A stretch of DNA of 9,158 nucleotides from Planctomycetaceae bacterium UBA6894 (lineage in GTDB: Bacteria > Planctomycetota > Planctomycetia > Gemmatales > Gemmataceae): contig DKBS01000087.1 in the NCBI GenBank assembly GCA_002451275.1, positions 1,136 through 10,293 on the forward strand. Direction: 5' to 3'. The notes beneath the pieces are model-generated. The model was not told the DNA's origin and ran no database searches. It worked only from the letters and a program-made list of their open reading frames with translations. Made by a program: the position numbers and the translations under genes. Below are positions 6,359-9,158 of the stretch, piece after piece. The first letter of the stretch is position 1. Every line of letters starts with the position of its first letter.

Positions 6359-8716
6359 TCAATCCAGATAGAGGAAGGCGTTTGATTGCAGCAGGGCCGA
6401 AGCCAGGTCCTGCAAGGCGCCGGGATCGGAGCCTGAAAGCCTGGAGGCGGATTGTTCGGCCCCCAGTGCCGGGCGACCCAGGGCGCTAAGGAACAGGGCC
6501 TGCACCTGCTGGTGTTGGTCTTCCCGGGCGGTCTTTTGGGCCAGGGCCTTGGCGGCCTGGCTAGTCAGGGGGCCATTGGCCAGCAGGAGCGTCTGGATGA
6601 CGGTGACGGTGTTTTGCCGCTGGGGGGTGCTCAGCACGCCATCGGCCGCGTCGAATGAGGCCAGCAACTGATCTCGGGCGTTTCGCCTGGCCGGCAGGTA
6701 GAGGGAGCGGCGATTCTTGGCGGCCTCGGCGGTGGGTCCGCCGGTGGTCTTGTCGAGCAGGTTGCCGGCGGCCAGCATGCTGTCGCGGATCTCCTCGGCT
6801 GTCAGGCGGCGGAAGGGGCCGCGCCATAACAGTCGGTTTTCCGGATCTTTTTGCTTGCAAGATGGTTCGTCGGGGTGGGAACTGGAGCGCCCGTAGGTTT
6901 CGGACAGCACAATCTCACGGATCAGGGGCTTCGTGCGCCAGCCATTTTCGGTCAGCCGCGATGCCAGCAGGTCGAGCAGTTCGGGGTGGCTGGGTTTGTC
7001 GCCCAGGGTGCCGAAATCAGAGGTGGTGGCCACCAGGCCGGTGCCCAGCAATGCCGCCCAGACGCGGTTGGCCCACACCCGGGCGGTGAGGGGGTGATCA
7101 GGCCGGGTGAGCCACTGGGCCAAAGCCGCCCGTCTGCCGGAGCTTGCGGAACGCGGGGTGATGACGGGGGCCGGCAAGCGATCCAAGAGGCCCGGCACGG
7201 CGGGTTGAACCGGTTGGAACTGGCCCCGGCGGCTGAAGCCGGTGGGCGGGGCGACGGGGCCCACATCGGCGGCCACCATCATCGAGGCTGGAGGCTTTGG
7301 CCGGGCGGCATCAAGCTCCAGCTTCAGGTTGCGCCACTTTTCACGCGTCTCGCCGGCGGGGAAATGGTTTTCCAGGTGCTCGAACTCGTACTCCACCTGC
7401 CGCCAGGCGATATCCCTCACCTGCCTGTCGCGGGGGGACAGGTCGGCCGGGGCAGTGGTGAGGAGTTTCTGAATATCTGGTGGAAATTTTTCGTGGGCGC
7501 TGTCTAACGCCTTTTTGCGCGCCGCCTTTTCCATGTCGGCCAGGCGGTCGAGCTTTTCCCGGTTCTCGCTGCTCCAGCGCCCGAGCGCGGCGGTTGATTC
7601 GGCCACCTTGTCGGGGGCAACGGCGGGGACCTGTTCAGGCCAGGCCAGCGCCGTGAAATAGGCCCTGAGCGAGTGGTAGTCCCGCTGCGGGATGGGGTCG
7701 AACTTGTGGTCGTGGCAACGGGCGCAGGCGATTCCCAGAGCAAGCACCACATCCCCGGTGACATCGGTGATTTCATCGAGGATGGTGTCCCATTGTCCGG
7801 CCGCGTCCCGCTGGTTGTACTCGTAAATGCCCAGGCGCAGGTACCCAAGTGCTGGAGCGTCGGCCAGATTGCCCGGTTCCAACTCATCGGCCGCCAGTTG
7901 CAGCCGTACAAAACGGTCGTAGGGCGTATCGGTGTTGAAAGCACGCACCACCCAGTCGCGGTAGCGCCAGGCATCGGGGCGGAATGCGTCGGCGCGGTAA
8001 CCATCGGAGTCAGCATAGCGGACGAGGTCCAGCCAGAGACGGGCCCATTTCTCGCCAAAGGCGGGGCTATCCAGAAGGCTGTCCACTGCCTGGGCCCGCC
8101 CGGCTGGACCCGGGTTGGCGAGGAAGGCTTGCACCATCCGGGGTTCGGGCGGAAGGCCGGTGAGATCGTAGCTGACCCGCCGCAACCAGAGGGGGTGTTC
8201 GGCTGCAGGGGCGGGGAGAAGTTGGTTGGCCTGGAGTTTTTGCGTGACGAGTTGGTCGATGGTGGCGGTTTTTGCGGGTACCGCCAGGGGCTGGACCGAC
8301 CACCATTTCCTGTCGGCCTCGGTGACTTGGCCGGGCTTTCGCGGGGAGGTTGTGGATTGGGCAGCGGGTTTCAGGGGCCATGGGGTGCCCGCCTCGACCC
8401 AACGCGCCAAAACCTCGACCTGATCCCCTTCGAGAGGATTGCCTGGGGGCATGGGGGCCACGCCCTCTTTCCGCCGTACGGCGTGGACCAGCACCTCGAC
8501 AGGCGACTTGCCAGATTCACCCGGTTCCCGCAGGCCCTGAGGGCCATCGAGAACCACACCCCCCTTGCTTTTGCCCGCCTGGTGGCTGTGGCATTTGAAA
8601 CAGTGATCCCGCAGAACGGGGAGAACCTCCCGCTCGAAATCGGGTGCCCGGTTGGAAGGCTTGTTTTCGGGCTGGCCCAGCAGGGAGAAAGCCAGCCAAA
8701 GCAGGGGGGTGGCCAT
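6359..8716 (-). CDS. PSCyt1-PSCyt2(DUF1549)-PSD1(DUF1553) cytochrome-like protein (PSCyt-A), complete
   Basis: This intact 785-aa protein starts at the only possible ATG: the frame above it reaches a TAA at 8755-8753 with no ATG, GTG or TTG, and AGGA lies 7 nt before the start. A short hydrophobic N-terminus (about 1-14) is a likely export signal, although it lacks basic residues. PSCyt1 follows, with CFKCH at 39-43, candidate distal ligand Met89 in APMPPGN, and Trp106. PSCyt2 covers about 150-360, with GLPP (187-190), EKWARLWLDLVRYADSDGY (222-240) and a second CxxCH in CARCHDHKFDP (331-341). A charged linker (about 365-475) replaces the discoidin-like region of its paralogue. PSD1 runs from about 525 (RRAALAQWLTRPDHPLTARVWANRVW) to the end, LQSNAFLYLD. 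The two CxxCH motifs suggest c-type haem binding outside the cytoplasm; electron donor and acceptor are unknown. It is the first gene of the minus-strand cluster. Confidence 0.95.
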   Translation of the reverse strand: MATPLLWLAFSLLGQPENKPSNRAPDFEREVLPVLRDHCFKCHSHQAGKSKGGVVLDGPQGLREPGESGKSPVEVLVHAVRRKEGVAPMPPGNPLEGDQVEVLARWVEAGTPWPLKPAAQSTTSPRKPGQVTEADRKWWSVQPLAVPAKTATIDQLVTQKLQANQLLPAPAAEHPLWLRRVSYDLTGLPPEPRMVQAFLANPGPAGRAQAVDSLLDSPAFGEKWARLWLDLVRYADSDGYRADAFRPDAWRYRDWVVRAFNTDTPYDRFVRLQLAADELEPGNLADAPALGYLRLGIYEYNQRDAAGQWDTILDEITDVTGDVVLALGIACARCHDHKFDPIPQRDYHSLRAYFTALAWPEQVPAVAPDKVAESTAALGRWSSENREKLDRLADMEKAARKKALDSAHEKFPPDIQKLLTTAPADLSPRDRQVRDIAWRQVEYEFEHLENHFPAGETREKWRNLKLELDAARPKPPASMMVAADVGPVAPPTGFSRRGQFQPVQPAVPGLLDRLPAPVITPRSASSGRRAALAQWLTRPDHPLTARVWANRVWAALLGTGLVATTSDFGTLGDKPSHPELLDLLASRLTENGWRTKPLIREIVLSETYGRSSSHPDEPSCKQKDPENRLLWRGPFRRLTAEEIRDSMLAAGNLLDKTTGGPTAEAAKNRRSLYLPARRNARDQLLASFDAADGVLSTPQRQNTVTVIQTLLLANGPLTSQAAKALAQKTAREDQHQQVQALFLSALGRPALGAEQSASRLSGSDPGALQDLASALLQSNAFLYLD

Positions 8717-8940
8717 GCGGGATTCCTGGTGCGCTGAACCCAGTTCTCCAGCTTAACATGGAGTTTTATCGGGTCACAGGGGGTGGAACGCCTGTTTTTT
8801 TTGGAGCAATCGCGGCCTGGTAGCGCGGTTTGGGCTCCGGTTTTACCTTTCGGCAGGTTTGATGTAATCTGGCCTAGATAGCAGGGCATCCTGTCCCATC
8901 TTCCAACTGCCCGCAATCGAATGAGTATCCGGGGTGCTAT
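8717..8940. promoter_or_regulatory. Divergent intergenic region between PSCyt-A and zinc-ribbon gene
   Basis: These 224 nt contain no supported gene and must hold the promoter for the minus-strand cluster and probably one for the plus-strand gene. The only plus-strand sigma70-like pair I could find is weak: TTTACC (8842-8847) and TAATCT (8865-8870), 17 nt apart, each matching consensus at four of six positions. No convincing minus-strand -35/-10 pair was found. The ribosome-binding ends are AGGA before PSCyt-A and GGGGTG (8931-8936) before the plus-strand ATG. A T8 run lies at 8795-8802. Confidence 0.4.
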
Positions 8941-9158
8941 ATGCCCATTGAAGTCTTCTGTAATTGCGGCCGGGAAATTGTCGCCCCGGATGAATTGGCT
9001 GGAAAGAAAGTGCGCTGTCCGGAATGCAAACAGCCGGTTGAAGTGCCGGTGTTGGCACAGGGTGGTCTTGCCGGAAATCAGCCGTCCAAGCCCCGCAGCA
9101 GCGCTGCCATTCCACAAATTCCCGCACCGGGAAGTGGGGTGCGTCAGGCCCAGGGCAC
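8941..9158 (+). CDS. Zinc-ribbon N-terminal protein, C-terminus beyond window
   Basis: The ATG at 8941 opens a frame with no stop to the window edge (72 codons plus two bases). The first 37 residues form a compact zinc ribbon: CNC at 7-9, then CPEC at 26-29, within FCNCGREIVAPDELAGKKVRCPECKQPVEVP. After that comes a low-complexity Pro/Ser/Gly/Gln-rich linker. Ribbons of this form, CxC followed about 16 residues later by CPxC, are common at the start of planctomycete and related proteins, where they precede membrane segments or other domains. Nothing of the following domain is visible, so function cannot be stated. GGGGTG at 8931-8936 is a plausible but weak ribosome binding site. An ATG at 8921 is out of frame. 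The gene is transcribed away from the PSCyt/DUF1501 cluster and need not be functionally tied to it. Confidence 0.85.
   Translation, partial: MPIEVFCNCGREIVAPDELAGKKVRCPECKQPVEVPVLAQGGLAGNQPSKPRSSAAIPQIPAPGSGVRQAQG

Noticed and set aside
5641..6489. Plus-strand open frame of about 282 codons opposite DUF1501-A, and similar frames at 631-1458, 2517-3206, 3303-4109 and 4780-5619
   Set aside because: Each is a mirror of a supported minus-strand gene, with no family-like sequence; open antisense frames arise from codon bias in GC-rich DNA.
7673..8737. Long plus-strand open frame of about 354 codons opposite PSCyt-A
   Set aside because: It lies wholly antisense to a gene with clear domain motifs, its translation is Gly/Val-rich with no recognisable motif, and such frames are expected opposite GC-rich genes.
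8777..8802. Plus-strand intrinsic terminator: CAGG/CCTG stem followed by T8
   Set aside because: The stem has only four clean base pairs, and no plus-strand gene ends upstream of it; it sits within the divergent promoter region, so chance or an A-tract element is more likely.

Overview
The window reads as a GC-rich chromosomal fragment from the Planctomycetota/Verrucomicrobiota/Lentisphaerota group, most likely a planctomycete. The evidence is two copies of the paired gene families named from Rhodopirellula baltica: a PSCyt1/PSCyt2(DUF1549)/PSD1(DUF1553) protein followed by a DUF1501 protein. At the right edge there is also a short N-terminal zinc ribbon of a style common in these phyla. No tRNA, rRNA, CRISPR array, insertion sequence or phage gene was seen.

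Layout. Five genes lie head to tail on the minus strand, transcribed from about 8716 towards position 1. (1) PSCyt-A, 8716-6359, is an intact 785-aa cytochrome-like protein. (2) DUF1501-A, 6354-4930, is an intact 474-aa Tat-type exported protein that starts 4 nt after PSCyt-A stops. (3) A GldA-type glycerol dehydrogenase, 4909-3803, has all metal-ligand motifs and starts after a 20-nt gap. (4) PSCyt-B, 3737-817, starts after a 65-nt gap. It is a longer paralogue with an extra discoidin-like region and is broken by two +1 frameshifts, near 2200 and near 1915-1917. (5) DUF1501-B, 812 to beyond position 1, starts 4 nt after PSCyt-B and is cut by the window edge. The short gaps suggest one transcription unit, although a GC-rich hairpin lies between gldA and PSCyt-B. 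A 224-nt divergent region (8717-8940) separates this cluster from a plus-strand gene, 8941 onward, which begins with a Cx1C...CxxC zinc ribbon and runs off the right edge.

How the genes may work together. PSCyt proteins carry CxxCH haem-binding motifs and export signals. DUF1501 proteins carry Tat-like signals and motifs resembling the alkaline-phosphatase/sulfatase superfamily. The two families are repeatedly found as neighbours, but their biochemical function is not established. The unusual element here is a cytoplasmic NAD-dependent polyol dehydrogenase placed between two such cassettes. A link between exported redox/hydrolase pairs and polyol oxidation in the cytoplasm is a hypothesis only. 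The double frameshift in PSCyt-B is the clearest sequence anomaly. It is either a decaying paralogue or two single-base errors in the assembly.
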